The notes: generated by a model from the letters alone, not told the origin. A DNA stretch of 64,000 nt from Terrabacter sp. Root85 (GCF_001429185.1 NZ_LMIW01000013.1:193418-257417), one strand, 5' to 3'; numbered from the stretch's first letter, positions 16,641-25,470 are shown. Numbers and translations are program-made.

Positions 16641-17495
16641 ATGAAGAGCGGCTTCGTCGTCCCGTATGCCACTGAGCGTGAGTTCGCCGATCTGGCGCGG
16701 CTCGGCGAGGAGCGGGGATGGGACGCCGTCCTCGGCTGGGAGGCGCTCTACGGCGTCGACGCGTGGGTGCAGCTCGGCGCGGCCGCCATGGTCACCGAGC
16801 GCATCCGGCTCGGCACCCTGCTGACGCCGGCCTCCCGTCACCGCCCGTGGGACCTCGCCTCCCGCGTCGGCTCGGTCGACCGGATCAGCGGCGGACGGGC
16901 GTTCATGTCGGTCGGTCTCGGCGCTCTCCACCCCGGGTGGACGGCCTTCGAGGCCGACGAGGGTCGTGCGGTGCGCGCCCGCAAGCTCGACGAGTGCCTG
17001 GCGATCTACGCCGGCCTGCTCGGCGACGCCTCGACCTTCACGTACGCCGGTGAGCACTACAGCGCCGGGCCCAACGACTTCATGCTCCCGCCTCCGACGC
17101 CGCAGCGTCCCCACCCGCCCGTCTGGGTCGTCGGGGCACCGACGCCCGGGCGTGGGCGTCAGCGTTCGCTCGAGCGGGCGGCGCGCTGGCAGGGCCTCAT
17201 CCCCGCGATCCATCCGCCCGACGGGCAGCCGAAGACCGTCGAGGCGTTCGCGGCCGTGGTCGATGCGGTGCACCGGCTCCGTGCGGAGGCGGGTCTGGCC
17301 CCGGAGCCCTACGACGTCGTCATCGAGGCCGACTCGTGGGGCTCGTTCACCGCGCTCGAGCCCGCCCAGCCGGCCGCCTGGGAGCAGGCCGGCGCCACGT
17401 GGTGGATCGAGAGCTGGTGGGACCTCGAGCCGGGGCCGCGCGGTCTTGCCGAGGTGCGCCGCCGCGTCGAGGCGGGTCCGCCCACGACCCGGTGA
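16641..17495 (+). CDS. LLM-class flavin-dependent oxidoreductase
   Basis: A 284-residue luciferase-like monooxygenase. It shows the family's TIM-barrel pattern: GFVVPYATEREFADLARLGEERGWDAV at the N-terminus, then RIRLGTLLTPASRHRPW near 55 and the central SVDRISGGRAFMSVGLG near 80, with the expected FMN/F420-binding barrel strands after it. The length is slightly short for the family but complete. A GGAGG run lies directly before the ATG. It is divergent from the alpha-glucosidase gene and shares the intergenic operator region. Cofactor (FMN or F420) and substrate cannot be decided from the sequence. Confidence 0.85.
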   Translation: MKSGFVVPYATEREFADLARLGEERGWDAVLGWEALYGVDAWVQLGAAAMVTERIRLGTLLTPASRHRPWDLASRVGSVDRISGGRAFMSVGLGALHPGWTAFEADEGRAVRARKLDECLAIYAGLLGDASTFTYAGEHYSAGPNDFMLPPPTPQRPHPPVWVVGAPTPGRGRQRSLERAARWQGLIPAIHPPDGQPKTVEAFAAVVDAVHRLRAEAGLAPEPYDVVIEADSWGSFTALEPAQPAAWEQAGATWWIESWWDLEPGPRGLAEVRRRVEAGPPTTR

Positions 17496-17522
17496 GCCCG
17501 CCACGTCGTGCGCGCGAACCAG

Positions 17523-17536
17523 ACGGCGTATGCCGT
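17523..17536. repeat. representative copy of dispersed GGCATAC/GTATGCC word, here an extended palindrome
   Basis: ACGGC-GTAT-GCCGT sits between the convergent LLM and MarR genes. Twenty-eight copies of the seven-base core were found by eye in the window, 16 as GGCATAC and 12 as GTATGCC on the plus strand. Seven lie between genes (3166, 4380, 14653, 17528, 29187, 31717, 47210 and 53396 region starts include these), the rest in coding frames. See findings for details. Confidence 0.6.
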
Positions 17537-17549
17537 GGGGTGGCGTCGG

Positions 17550-18047
17550 TCAGGCGGGCTCGGGTGCGTGCCGAGCGAGCAGCGTCCGGTGCTCGTCGGT
17601 CAGCGCCGTGATCCGGCGGAGGTAGTCGCCCATGAACTCCAGCTGCTCGGTGTCCAGCTCGTCGAGCATCGGCTGGCCGGCCCGGACCAGCGGGCCGTAG
17701 GCCTCCCACGTCCGCGTCTGGCCCAGCTCGGTCATCTCGACGAGCACGGTGCGGCGATCGGCCTCAGAGCGCGTCCGCCGCACGAGGCCCCGCTTGGCGA
17801 GCCGGTCGATGAGGGCTGTCGTCGCGGCCGGACGCAGGCCCGTCGCAGTGCTCAGCTGGCCGGCGGACTTCGGGCCGTCGACGAGCCAGTCGAGGCACCG
17901 CAGATCGGCCGGTCCGAGGCCGAGGGCCCGCCCGACGGTGTCGTCGAAGGCCTGCACCGAGCGCTGGTACTGCTGCATCGCGTCCCCGAGCGCGTGGACG
18001 AGCTGCTCGCGCCTGCCGGGGTCAGGGGGTTGACGGACGGACGACAT
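17550..18047 (-). CDS. MarR-family transcriptional regulator
   Basis: A 165-residue winged-helix repressor. The DNA-binding region runs from LGLGPADLRCLDWL (residue 40) through KSAGQLSTATGLRPAATTALIDRL to the wing RRTRSEADRRTVLVEMTELG. The ATG at 18047 is closest to the operator and gives a normal MarR length; longer in-frame upstream extensions would cross the operator. It is divergent from the FAD monooxygenase at 18103, and a palindromic site fills the gap. It probably represses itself and the monooxygenase-Nudix pair until an aromatic or phenolic ligand is bound. Confidence 0.9.
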   Translation of the reverse strand: MSSVRQPPDPGRREQLVHALGDAMQQYQRSVQAFDDTVGRALGLGPADLRCLDWLVDGPKSAGQLSTATGLRPAATTALIDRLAKRGLVRRTRSEADRRTVLVEMTELGQTRTWEAYGPLVRAGQPMLDELDTEQLEFMGDYLRRITALTDEHRTLLARHAPEPA

Positions 18048-18050
18048 CGG

Positions 18051-18090
18051 CCTTACCTTTCGAATCTCGAAACATTCGATTCTCGTAAGG
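18051..18090. promoter_or_regulatory. nested inverted repeats, probable MarR operator
   Basis: The 40-bp segment is bounded by CCTTAC and its complement GTAAGG. Inside, TCGAAT (18060-18065) pairs with ATTCGA (18074-18079). It is clearly richer in A/T than its surroundings and lies between the start codons of the regulator and the monooxygenase, so one bound dimer could block both promoters. A GGAAGGA ribosome-binding site for the monooxygenase overlaps its right edge. Confidence 0.75.
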
Positions 18091-18102
18091 AAGGATATCA
18101 AG

Positions 18103-19326
18103 ATGAAGGCTCTCGTCGTGGGAGGTGGCATCGCCGGTCCGGCCGCCGCGCTCGCCCTCCAGCAGGCCGGGATCGAGCCCGTCGTCCTCGAGGCCTGGCC
18201 ACGGTCCGACGGCGAGGCCGGGTCGTGGTTCACGCTCGCCTCGAACGGGTTGCACGCCCTCGACCTGCTCGGCGCACGGCACCTCGTCGCACCGATCGGC
18301 TTCCCGAGCGAGCGCAATGTCATGGTCGGCGCCACCGGTCGCGTGCTCGGCACGATGAGCCTCGGCGTGCCGCTCGACGACGGCACCGTCGCGGTGACCA
18401 TGAAGCGCTCCCGCCTCGCCGCGGCTCTCCTCGACGAGGCCGGGCGACGCGGGATCGACGTGCGTCACGACAGCCGGGTCGTGCACGTGGCGAGCCGCCC
18501 CGACGGGGTCACGGTGACACTCGAGGACGGGTCGACGCTCGAGGGCGACCTGCTCGTCGGCGCCGACGGTGTCCGCTCGTTGGTCCGTCGCACCATCGAT
18601 CCCGAAGCCGCTCCGGCGCGCTACGTCGGGCTGACGAACTTCGGAGGCATCACCGAGGCGACGTCGATCGCCGGCGCCCTCCCAGCCCGGGAGTGGCACT
18701 TCGTCTTCGGGTCGCGCGCCTTCTTCGGAGCCCACCCGACGCCAGACGGCGACGTCGTGTGGTTCGTCAACGTCCCCGGCCCGGCGATCACCCCGGCCGA
18801 ACGCGCGGCGCGCACCCCGGAACAGTGGCGCGACCACCTCGAGGGGCTGCTCGCCGCCGACGCCGGGCCTGCCGCCGACCTCGTGCGGAGCGGCCGGCTC
18901 GAGCTCTGGGCCGACAACACCCAGGACCTGCCGCGTGTCGCCCGCTGGCACCGCGACCGGATGGTCGTCATCGGCGACGCCGCGCACGCGCCGTCCCCGA
19001 GCTCGGGTCAGGGAGCCGCCCTGGCGCTCGAAGACGCCGTCGTCCTCGCCACGTGCCTGCGCGATGCAGGCACCGTGGAGGAGGCCCTGACGGCATACGA
19101 CACCGCGCGACGGGCGCGCGTCGAGCGCATCGTCGCCGCCGGTGCGCGCAGCAGCAGCTCGAAGATCCCGGGACGGGCGGGCCGCGCGGTCCGCGACGCT
19201 ATGATGCGGCTCGTCTTCCGCTTCGTCGTCACCGAGCGCTCGAGCGCCTGGATCACGGGTCACCGGGTGCGTTGGGAGCCCGGGGAGCAGACCGCCGAGG
19301 AGTCGGCACTACCGTCGGGGGCATGA
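18103..19326 (+). CDS. FAD-dependent monooxygenase (aromatic hydroxylase type)
   Basis: A 407-residue class A flavoprotein monooxygenase. The N-terminal Rossmann motif is VVGGGIAGPAAALALQQAG (residues 5-23); GADGVRSLVRR near 155 is the DG motif that contacts NADPH and FAD; and GDAAHAPSPSSGQGAALALEDA near 295 is the second FAD motif. It oxidises an unknown, probably aromatic, compound using NAD(P)H and oxygen. It is controlled by the divergent MarR gene through the operator at 18051-18090, and its stop overlaps the start of the Nudix gene (ATGA), so the two are co-translated. Confidence 0.92.
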   Translation: MKALVVGGGIAGPAAALALQQAGIEPVVLEAWPRSDGEAGSWFTLASNGLHALDLLGARHLVAPIGFPSERNVMVGATGRVLGTMSLGVPLDDGTVAVTMKRSRLAAALLDEAGRRGIDVRHDSRVVHVASRPDGVTVTLEDGSTLEGDLLVGADGVRSLVRRTIDPEAAPARYVGLTNFGGITEATSIAGALPAREWHFVFGSRAFFGAHPTPDGDVVWFVNVPGPAITPAERAARTPEQWRDHLEGLLAADAGPAADLVRSGRLELWADNTQDLPRVARWHRDRMVVIGDAAHAPSPSSGQGAALALEDAVVLATCLRDAGTVEEALTAYDTARRARVERIVAAGARSSSSKIPGRAGRAVRDAMMRLVFRFVVTERSSAWITGHRVRWEPGEQTAEESALPSGA

Positions 19327-19730
19327 CGACCTTTGTCACCGCGGCGTTCTGCCTCGTGAGGGACGGCCACCTGCTCACCGTCCGCAAGGCCGGCTCGACG
19401 CGGTTCATGCTGCCCGGCGGCAAGATCGACCCGGGCGAGTCCGCGCGCGAGGCGGCCGTCCGCGAGGTGATGGAGGAGGTCGGACTCGACGTGTCGGGTG
19501 TCGGGGAGCCGCTGGGTCGGTTCCACGACGTCGCGGCGAACGAGCCGGGTGCCTGGGTCGACGCAACGGTCTACGTCACCCACCTGCTCCCCGAGGACTC
19601 CCCGGCGCCGCTCGCCGAGATCGCCGAGCAGCGCTGGCTGGGTCTCGAGGACGAGCTGCCGGCCGACCTCGCGCCGCTCCTGCGCAACCACGTCGTGCCC
19701 TCCCTGCGGGCGCACCTCGCGACACGCTGA
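19323..19730 (+). CDS. Nudix hydrolase
   Basis: A 135-residue Nudix enzyme. The Nudix box is intact: GGKIDPGESAREAAVREVM followed by EEVG, fitting GX5EX7REUXEEXGU with the metal-binding glutamates. It hydrolyses a nucleoside diphosphate linked to another moiety. Coupling to the monooxygenase by a four-base overlap suggests a detoxifying or repair role during oxidation of the same compound, but this is inference. A hairpin terminator begins at its stop codon. Confidence 0.9.
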   Translation: MTTFVTAAFCLVRDGHLLTVRKAGSTRFMLPGGKIDPGESAREAAVREVMEEVGLDVSGVGEPLGRFHDVAANEPGAWVDATVYVTHLLPEDSPAPLAEIAEQRWLGLEDELPADLAPLLRNHVVPSLRAHLATR

Positions 19731-19760
19731 GGGCGTCACCCGGGACCCGTGTGACGCCCT
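19730..19760. terminator. bidirectional hairpin terminator
   Basis: A perfect 10-bp stem (AGGGCGTCAC with its complement) and an 11-base loop, placed between the convergent Nudix gene and the secreted-protein gene. It can serve both directions. Confidence 0.75.
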
Positions 19761-19783
19761 GCGTCGGCGCAGTCAGCCCACCG

Positions 19784-20410
19784 TCAGTGGGGTCCGTCGT
19801 GCATGTCGATGACGCCGGCCTTGGCGGCCTTCTTGACCGCGTCGGCCTCCGCCTGGGTCAGCGTGCCGTCCTTGACGGCCTGCGCGAGGCGGTCGTCGAA
19901 CGCCTTCTGCTCATCGGCCTCGTGCGCAGCGCGAAGGTCGGCGAACGCCGCCTTGACCTTGGCGGCATCGATGCCCAGCTCGCTCGCGAGCTTCGTCGCC
20001 AGCTCGTCCTGCATCGTCGCGGGGTCGGGCTTCGTCGCCGTGCCCTGGCCGGGAGTGGGTTTGGCCTTGAGGTCCTGTCGCACGGCCTTGAGGGCATCCT
20101 CGAGCTTGGTCTGGTCGACGCCGAGCTTCGTTGCGAGCGCCGCGAGGTCCACGCCCTTGCCCATGCCGGGTCCCATGCCGCCGTGGCGGCCACCGGGGCC
20201 CCAGCCGCGCCCGTTACCCGGCGTGCTGTCGGTCGTGCCCTGGTTGGGGTCTCCCTGGGTCGAGGTCGAGGTCGAGGTCGCCGTCGGGGTGGGGGTCGTC
20301 GTCGTCGTGGCGTCGTCGGCGCGGGCCCCCTGTGAGACACCGAGTCCGATGGCGGCTGCCGCGGCACCCACCACGGCGACGCCTGCCACCTTCTTGTTGA
20401 TCGACACCAT
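19784..20410 (-). CDS. secreted protein with Thr/Pro linker and helical C-terminal repeats
   Basis: A 208-residue protein of unknown function. Residues 1-32 form a signal peptide (lysines, then VAGVAVVGAAAAAIGLG, then an ARA-like cleavage site). A low-complexity Thr/Ser/Pro/Gly linker follows, encoded in part by GTCGAG hexanucleotide repeats near 20259-20282, then a Gly/Met-rich stretch. The C-terminal 120 residues hold two related helical units (LATKLGVDQTKLEDALK and LASELGIDAAKVKAAF) and end LTQAEADAVKKAAKAG, resembling DUF2680-like helical repeats. GGAGGGA lies before the ATG. It is probably exported and cell-wall associated. Confidence 0.8.
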   Translation of the reverse strand: MVSINKKVAGVAVVGAAAAAIGLGVSQGARADDATTTTTPTPTATSTSTSTQGDPNQGTTDSTPGNGRGWGPGGRHGGMGPGMGKGVDLAALATKLGVDQTKLEDALKAVRQDLKAKPTPGQGTATKPDPATMQDELATKLASELGIDAAKVKAAFADLRAAHEADEQKAFDDRLAQAVKDGTLTQAEADAVKKAAKAGVIDMHDGPH

Positions 20411-20546
20411 GCCGCATCCCTCCGTCGTCGTCGGACGCGTGGTCCGACCGTGGAAACACCTGACTCCAGAGAACACCCGGCTCGAGGACCCTGACCCGTG
20501 AATGTGCTGTGAGTTGCTGTGAGTCCTCGGGAGTGTGAGGCCGTGC

Positions 20547-20933
20547 TCAGAAGGTGCCGTCGGGTCCCGGCGCGTTGACGAGGGAGTATGCCGCCCGGGT
20601 GAGGTAGTCACGCAGCCGGTCGTCGTTCTCGGGGGAGAGCTCGAGCGTGTCGACGGCGTTCATCATGTGCAGCAGCCAGCGGTCACGCATGTCGGGCGTC
20701 ACGGCATACGGCACGTGGCGCATCCGCAGCCGCGGGTGTCCACGCTGCTCGGAGTAGGTCGTGGGTCCGCCCCAGTACTGCTCGAAGAACATCCGCAGGC
20801 GCTCCTGCGCCGGTCCGAGGTCCTCCTCGGGATAGAGAGCACGCAGCGGAGGGTCCTCCGCGACGCCGCGGTAGAACTCGCGCACGAGCCGGTCGAAGGT
20901 CTCGTGGCCACCGAAGTCGTCGTAGAACGTCAC
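20547..20933 (-). CDS. truncated haemoglobin, group II (trHbO type)
   Basis: A 128-residue globin with the short 2-over-2 fold. It begins FYDDFGGHETFDRLVREFY (Tyr at the B10 position), has the proximal histidine in RLRMRHVPYAV and the group II tryptophan in MRDRWLLHMM. Such proteins bind O2, CO or NO and serve in NO or peroxide detoxification or oxygen supply. The GTG at 20933 gives the normal N-terminus for the family. It follows the MscS gene by 31 bases on the same strand and may be co-transcribed with it. Confidence 0.92.
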   Translation of the reverse strand: MTFYDDFGGHETFDRLVREFYRGVAEDPPLRALYPEEDLGPAQERLRMFFEQYWGGPTTYSEQRGHPRLRMRHVPYAVTPDMRDRWLLHMMNAVDTLELSPENDDRLRDYLTRAAYSLVNAPGPDGTF

Positions 20934-20964
20934 GTCGGCCAGTCTCCCAGAGCGGTGCCGGCGG

Positions 20965-21969
20965 TCACTGCGGGGCCGCCCCGCCGTAGGGCGGCATGAC
21001 GGGCTGGGGGCTGCGCACGCCGGCACGGTCGAAGGCCGCCTTGACCCGCTCGCGCATCTCGCGCTGCACGCCGAACTGCTCGTTGGCGATCGTCTTGGCG
21101 ATGATGCGGATCGTGATGACGCCGTTCGCGATCGACTCGACGCCGACGACGTTCGGCTCCTCGAGGAGGATGTTCTTGAAGGCGTCGTCGTCGTCCATGA
21201 CGCCGACGACGTCGCGGATCACGGTGATCGCCTTCTCGACGTCCTGGTCGTAGGCTATCGGTACGTCGACGATCGCCGTCGACCAGCCCTGCGTCTTGTT
21301 GCCGATGCGGATGATCTCGCCGTTGCGGACGTACCACGTCATGCCGCCCGCGTCGCGCAGCTGGGTGACGCGCAGCGACACGTTCTCGACCGTGCCGACG
21401 ACCTCACCCGTGTCGATGACGTCGCCGACGCCGTACTGGTCCTCGACGATCATGAAGACGCCTGAGAGGAAGTCCTTGACGAGGCTCTGGGCTCCGAACG
21501 CCAGGGCCACGCCGCCGACGCTGGCGGAGGCGAGCATCGGCCCGAGGGGGATGCCCACGAGCGACATCACCGTGAGCGCGGTGATCCCGAAGACGACGAA
21601 CGTCGTGATGCTCTTGAGCAGGGCTCCGACGGTCTCGGTGCGCTGCACGTGGCGGGCGTTGGCGACGCCGCCCACCGCCTGTAGCGCCCGCCCGGCGCCG
21701 GGGATCCTCGCGAGGTGCTCCGCCCGCCGGGACGTCGCCGTCGCGACCACCCGGTCGATGAGCCGGTGCAGCACCCAGCGCGCGACGACACCGAGGACGA
21801 CGGTCGTCAGGATCAGCAACGGCGCACCGGCGAGCCAGTCGCCGACCCCGGCCCACGTCAGGGTCGACAGGTCGGGCATGGAAAGCGTCATGGCTGGGTC
21901 CTGGGCGGGTGGCGGGCTGGGTGTCGGGGTGGAGCCGAAAGCGGTCAGGTTCGTGAAGGCGTCGATCAC
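20965..21969 (-). CDS. mechanosensitive ion channel, MscS family
   Basis: A 334-residue small-conductance mechanosensitive channel. It has two N-terminal membrane helices (near residues 47-63 and 118-140), then the pore-lining helix with the glycine/alanine pattern ASASVGGVALAFGAQSLVKDFLSG, followed by the beta domain (EDQYGVGDVIDTGEVVGTVE) and the C-terminal alpha/beta domain. It releases solutes on hypo-osmotic shock. The start may be further in (MTLSMPDLST at residue 27), since the first 26 residues are a Ser/Thr/Pro-rich stretch. Confidence 0.92.
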   Translation of the reverse strand: MIDAFTNLTAFGSTPTPSPPPAQDPAMTLSMPDLSTLTWAGVGDWLAGAPLLILTTVVLGVVARWVLHRLIDRVVATATSRRAEHLARIPGAGRALQAVGGVANARHVQRTETVGALLKSITTFVVFGITALTVMSLVGIPLGPMLASASVGGVALAFGAQSLVKDFLSGVFMIVEDQYGVGDVIDTGEVVGTVENVSLRVTQLRDAGGMTWYVRNGEIIRIGNKTQGWSTAIVDVPIAYDQDVEKAITVIRDVVGVMDDDDAFKNILLEEPNVVGVESIANGVITIRIIAKTIANEQFGVQREMRERVKAAFDRAGVRSPQPVMPPYGGAAPQ

Positions 21970-21973
21970 AGGA

Positions 21974-22020
21974 GTCTCGGTCAGGGTCTCGTCAAGGGTC
22001 TCGGTCAGGGTCGGTCAGGA
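21974..22020. repeat. imperfect short tandem repeat (TCTCGGTCAGGG-like)
   Basis: Four degenerate copies of a 10-12-base unit (TCTCGGTCAGGG, TCTCGTCAAGGG, TCTCGGTCAGGG, TCGGTCAGG) lie just upstream of the MscS start on its coding strand complement. They may reflect slippage or a regulator site; nothing more can be said. Confidence 0.6.
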
Positions 22021-22049
22021 AGGCTCGGAGTCGGGCTCGGCGGAGCCTG

Positions 22050-22083
22050 GGTGCGGGGCGGCCCGTCCGGACGGCCCCGCACC
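22050..22083 (-). terminator. hairpin terminator after pepN
   Basis: A 10-bp outer stem (GGTGCGGGGC with its complement) encloses the perfect palindrome CCGTCCGGACGG. It lies immediately downstream of the aminopeptidase stop codon on the minus strand. Confidence 0.75.
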
Positions 22084-22089
22084 ACGGGC

Positions 22090-24663
22090 TCAGCCGCGGC
22101 GGTCGCGCTCCTGCGCCACGAGGGCGCGCGCGATGGTGTCGCGGTTCTCGGCGACCGTGCGCACGAGGCCGGGCGCCGCGTCGGCGTTGGCCGCGAGCCA
22201 CGCGTCCGAGGCGTCCTTGAGCTCCTGGCTGGCGAGCGAGAACGGGTAGAAGCCGCCGACGACCCGCTCACCGATGGCGACGCTGCGCTCGGCCCACGCG
22301 TCGACGAGCATCGCGTGGTAGCTCTCGACGTACGGCTCGAGCAGCGTCAGGTCGCGGCTGCGTCGGAAGCCGGCGCTGACCGCCTCGACCATCTGGTTGG
22401 ACAGGTCGTTGCGCTCGACGGCCTTGGCCCAGGCGTCGGCCTTGGCCTCGGCGGTCGGTCGCGCGGCGAGCGCCTCGGCGGCGCGCTCCTTGCCGGTGGC
22501 CGTCGGGTCACGGTCGAGCTCGGTCTCGATCTCGATGTCGTCGGCCACCCCGAGGGCCGCGAGGGCCTTGAGGAAGGTCCACCGCAGCTCCGTGTCGGTG
22601 GTGAGGCCCGGCAGCGTCTCGGTCCCGGTCAGCAGCGCGCGCAGGCGAGCCTCGTCGGCCGGGTCGGACGTCGAGCCCGCCCAGGCCTCGACGAGCTGGA
22701 ACTGGGCGTCGCTGCCGGCCTCGGCCGTCTCGGCGAGCGAGCGCAGGGACGACGACAGCAGAGCCGACACCTCGGACCGGTGCTCCGGAGCCGTGTAGAG
22801 CCGGGCCGCCGTCGACACCTGGCCGAGCAGGACCCGCAGCAGCGTGGAGTCCGTCTCGCCCGGCATCGACTCGAGGACGAAGCGGACGAAGTCACGAGCC
22901 GGCATCTCGCCGTCGCGCGTCATGTCCCACGTCGCGCCGAGCACGAGCGAGCGCGGCAGCGAGTCGGTGAAACCGCGGGGGAGGGAGAGCGCCGTCGCGA
23001 GCGACCGCTCGTCGAGGCGGATCTTGCCGTAGGCGAGGTCGTCGTCGTTGAGCAGCAGCAGGTCCGGCTGCTCCTGGCCGACGAGCTCGGCCAGGTCGGT
23101 GCGCTCTCCCGCGATGTCGACCTCGTCGTAGCCGATGCGCTCGAGCACGTCGCCGCCCTGACCCGGACGGACGGCATACCGCCCGATGCCGATGCGGTGG
23201 GGGCGGAGCGTCGGGTACTCCTCGGTCGCGGTCTGCGTGACCGCGAACGAGCTGTAGCGGCCGTCGGCGTCGACCTCGAAGACGGGGCGCAGCGTGTTGA
23301 CGCCGGCCGTCTCGAGCCACAGCTTGCTCCACTCGGTCAGCTCGCGGCCCGAGGCCTTCTCGAGCTCGCCGAGCAGGTCGGCCAGCGTCGTGTTGCCCCA
23401 CGCGTGCTTGCGGAAGTACTCGCGCAGCGCGGCCACGAAGGGCTCGCGCCCGACATACGCGACGAGCTGCTTGAGCACGGACGCACCCTTGGCGTACGTG
23501 ATGCCGTCGAAGTTGACCTCGACGTCCTCGAGGTGGCGCATGTCGGCCGCGATCGGGTGCGTCGAGGAGAGCTGGTCCTGGGTGTAGGCCCACGCCTTCT
23601 CCGACGTCCCGAAGGTCGTCCACGCGCTCGTCCACTCGGTGGCCTCGGCCTGGCACGTCGTCGACGCCCACTCGGCGAACGACTCGTTGAGCCAGAGGTC
23701 GTCCCACCACTTCATCGTCACGAGGTTGCCGAACCACATGTGGGCCAGCTCGTGCAGGATCGTCAGGGCGCGGCGCTCGATCTTCGCCTCGGACACCTTG
23801 GACCGGAAGATGTAGACCTCGACGAAGGTCACCGCGCCGGCGTTCTCCATCGCGCCCATGTTGTACTCGGGCGTGAAGATCTGGTCGTACTTCTCGAACG
23901 GGTACGGCTGGTCGAACTCCTCCTCGAAGAACGCGAAGCCCTTTTTGGTGCAGTCGAAGATGTTGTCGGCGTCGAGGTACTGCGTCAGCGACTTGCGGCA
24001 GAAGACGCCGAGCGGCACGACACCCTTGCGGGTCTCGACCTCGTCACGGACCTCGTCGTAGGGGCCGGCGATGAGTGCCGTGATGTACGAGGAGATGCGC
24101 TGCGTCGGCTCGAACGACCACGTCGCGCGCTCGACGCCGTCGGCCACGCCGGCGGCCTGCGGGGCGGGCGTGGGGGAGTTGCTGATCACCTTCCAGTGCG
24201 CCGGGGCGGTCACCGTGAAGCGGAAGGACGCCTTGAGGTCGGGCTGCTCGAAGACGGCATACATCCGCCGGGAGTCCGGGACCTCGAACTGCGTGTAGAG
24301 GTAGACCTCGTTGTCGACCGGGTCGACGAAGCGGTGCAGCCCCTCGCCGGTATTGGTGTAGCGGCCGGTGGCGTCGACGGTGAGCTCGTTCTCGGCGGCC
24401 AGGCCGGCGAGGGCGATGCGGGAGTCCGCGAAGACCTCGGCGGGGTCGAGGTCCACGCCGTTGAGCGTGACCTTCTCGACGGAGTCGGCGATGAGGTCGA
24501 TGAACGAGTCGGCGCCGGGCTCGGAGCAGCTGAACGTGACCGTGGTGACGGTGTGGAAGTTGTCCGGACCCGTCGTCAGGTCGAGACGGACGTCGTAGGA
24601 GTCGACGCGCAGGATGCTGGCGCGGCTCGCCGCCTCGTCGCGGGTCAGGTTCTTGCCGGGCAC
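22090..24663 (-). CDS. pepN: aminopeptidase N, M1 family
   Basis: An 857-residue zinc aminopeptidase that removes N-terminal residues from peptides in the cytoplasm. The exopeptidase motif GAMENAG lies near residue 270 and the zinc site HELAH...NESFAEW (HExxH-x18-E) near 300, both intact. The C-terminal helical ERAP1-like domain is complete. The GTG at 24663 is chosen because AGGAGG lies seven bases upstream; in-frame codons further upstream lack such a site. Length is normal for actinobacterial PepN. It is divergent from the DsbA-like gene at 24803. Confidence 0.95.
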   Translation of the reverse strand: MPGKNLTRDEAASRASILRVDSYDVRLDLTTGPDNFHTVTTVTFSCSEPGADSFIDLIADSVEKVTLNGVDLDPAEVFADSRIALAGLAAENELTVDATGRYTNTGEGLHRFVDPVDNEVYLYTQFEVPDSRRMYAVFEQPDLKASFRFTVTAPAHWKVISNSPTPAPQAAGVADGVERATWSFEPTQRISSYITALIAGPYDEVRDEVETRKGVVPLGVFCRKSLTQYLDADNIFDCTKKGFAFFEEEFDQPYPFEKYDQIFTPEYNMGAMENAGAVTFVEVYIFRSKVSEAKIERRALTILHELAHMWFGNLVTMKWWDDLWLNESFAEWASTTCQAEATEWTSAWTTFGTSEKAWAYTQDQLSSTHPIAADMRHLEDVEVNFDGITYAKGASVLKQLVAYVGREPFVAALREYFRKHAWGNTTLADLLGELEKASGRELTEWSKLWLETAGVNTLRPVFEVDADGRYSSFAVTQTATEEYPTLRPHRIGIGRYAVRPGQGGDVLERIGYDEVDIAGERTDLAELVGQEQPDLLLLNDDDLAYGKIRLDERSLATALSLPRGFTDSLPRSLVLGATWDMTRDGEMPARDFVRFVLESMPGETDSTLLRVLLGQVSTAARLYTAPEHRSEVSALLSSSLRSLAETAEAGSDAQFQLVEAWAGSTSDPADEARLRALLTGTETLPGLTTDTELRWTFLKALAALGVADDIEIETELDRDPTATGKERAAEALAARPTAEAKADAWAKAVERNDLSNQMVEAVSAGFRRSRDLTLLEPYVESYHAMLVDAWAERSVAIGERVVGGFYPFSLASQELKDASDAWLAANADAAPGLVRTVAENRDTIARALVAQERDRRG

Positions 24664-24802
24664 GTAGGGACCTCCTGGGAAGGGTGCTGGGGGCGCGACG
24701 GATCGTCGGTCGGACGCCGTCGTCGCGGGCCATCCTCGCACGGAACCCCGACCCGTCCACCACCGCGATGGGCGGGCAGGTGGCAGTGCCATGATGGGCC
24801 GC

Positions 24803-25438
24803 ATGGCCGATGTGAAGGACAGCCCGAAGACGAGCCGCGACGCCGTCGAGATGTGGTTCGACCCGATCTGCCCGTGGGCCTGGATGACCTCCCGCTGGCT
24901 CATGGAGGTCGAGACGCTGCGCGACATCGAGGTGACCTGGTCGGTCATGAGCCTCGCGGTCCTCAACGAGCACCGTCACGACCTCGACGCCGCCTACCGG
25001 GCACGGATGGACGAGGCGTGGGGCCCGGTCCGGGTCATCATCGCCGCCGTCGAGGCGCACGGTGACTCCGTCATCAAGCCGCTCTACGACGCCATGGGCA
25101 CCCGCATCCACCTGCGCAAGATGAACGACTTCGACGAGGTCATCCGCGAGTCGCTCGAGGAGGTGGGCCTGCCCGTCGACCTGGCCAAGGAGGCCCACCA
25201 CAAGAAGCACGACGCGGCCCTGCACCGCAGCCACAAGCGCGGGATCAGCCTCGTCGGCACCGACGTCGGCACGCCGATCATCGCCGTCGACGGCGTCGCC
25301 TTCTTCGGCCCCGTCGTGACGCCCGCGCCCAAGGGCGAGGACGCCGCCCGGCTCTGGGACGGCTGCGTGCTCGTCGCGAGCACGCCCGGCTTCTTCGAGC
25401 TCAAGCGCACCCGCACTCTCGGTCCCATCTTCACCTGA
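24803..25438 (+). CDS. DsbA-family protein, Rv2466c-like (mycothiol-dependent nitroreductase type)
   Basis: A 211-residue thioredoxin-fold protein closely resembling mycobacterial Rv2466c, with the family sequence EMWFDPICPWAWMTSRWLMEV near residue 17. Rv2466c is described with a CPWC active site; here the second position is alanine (CPWA), so the resolving cysteine is missing and a monothiol mechanism with mycothiol is likely. The conserved VGTDVGTPIIAVDG segment (cis-Pro loop) is present near 155. The start at 24803 follows a CATGAT hexamer by seven bases; an ATG at 24791 is the alternative. It is 32 bases upstream of rpiB. Confidence 0.85.
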   Translation: MADVKDSPKTSRDAVEMWFDPICPWAWMTSRWLMEVETLRDIEVTWSVMSLAVLNEHRHDLDAAYRARMDEAWGPVRVIIAAVEAHGDSVIKPLYDAMGTRIHLRKMNDFDEVIRESLEEVGLPVDLAKEAHHKKHDAALHRSHKRGISLVGTDVGTPIIAVDGVAFFGPVVTPAPKGEDAARLWDGCVLVASTPGFFELKRTRTLGPIFT

Positions 25439-25470
25439 CCCTTCCTCACTCGACGCACCCAAGGACGGAC

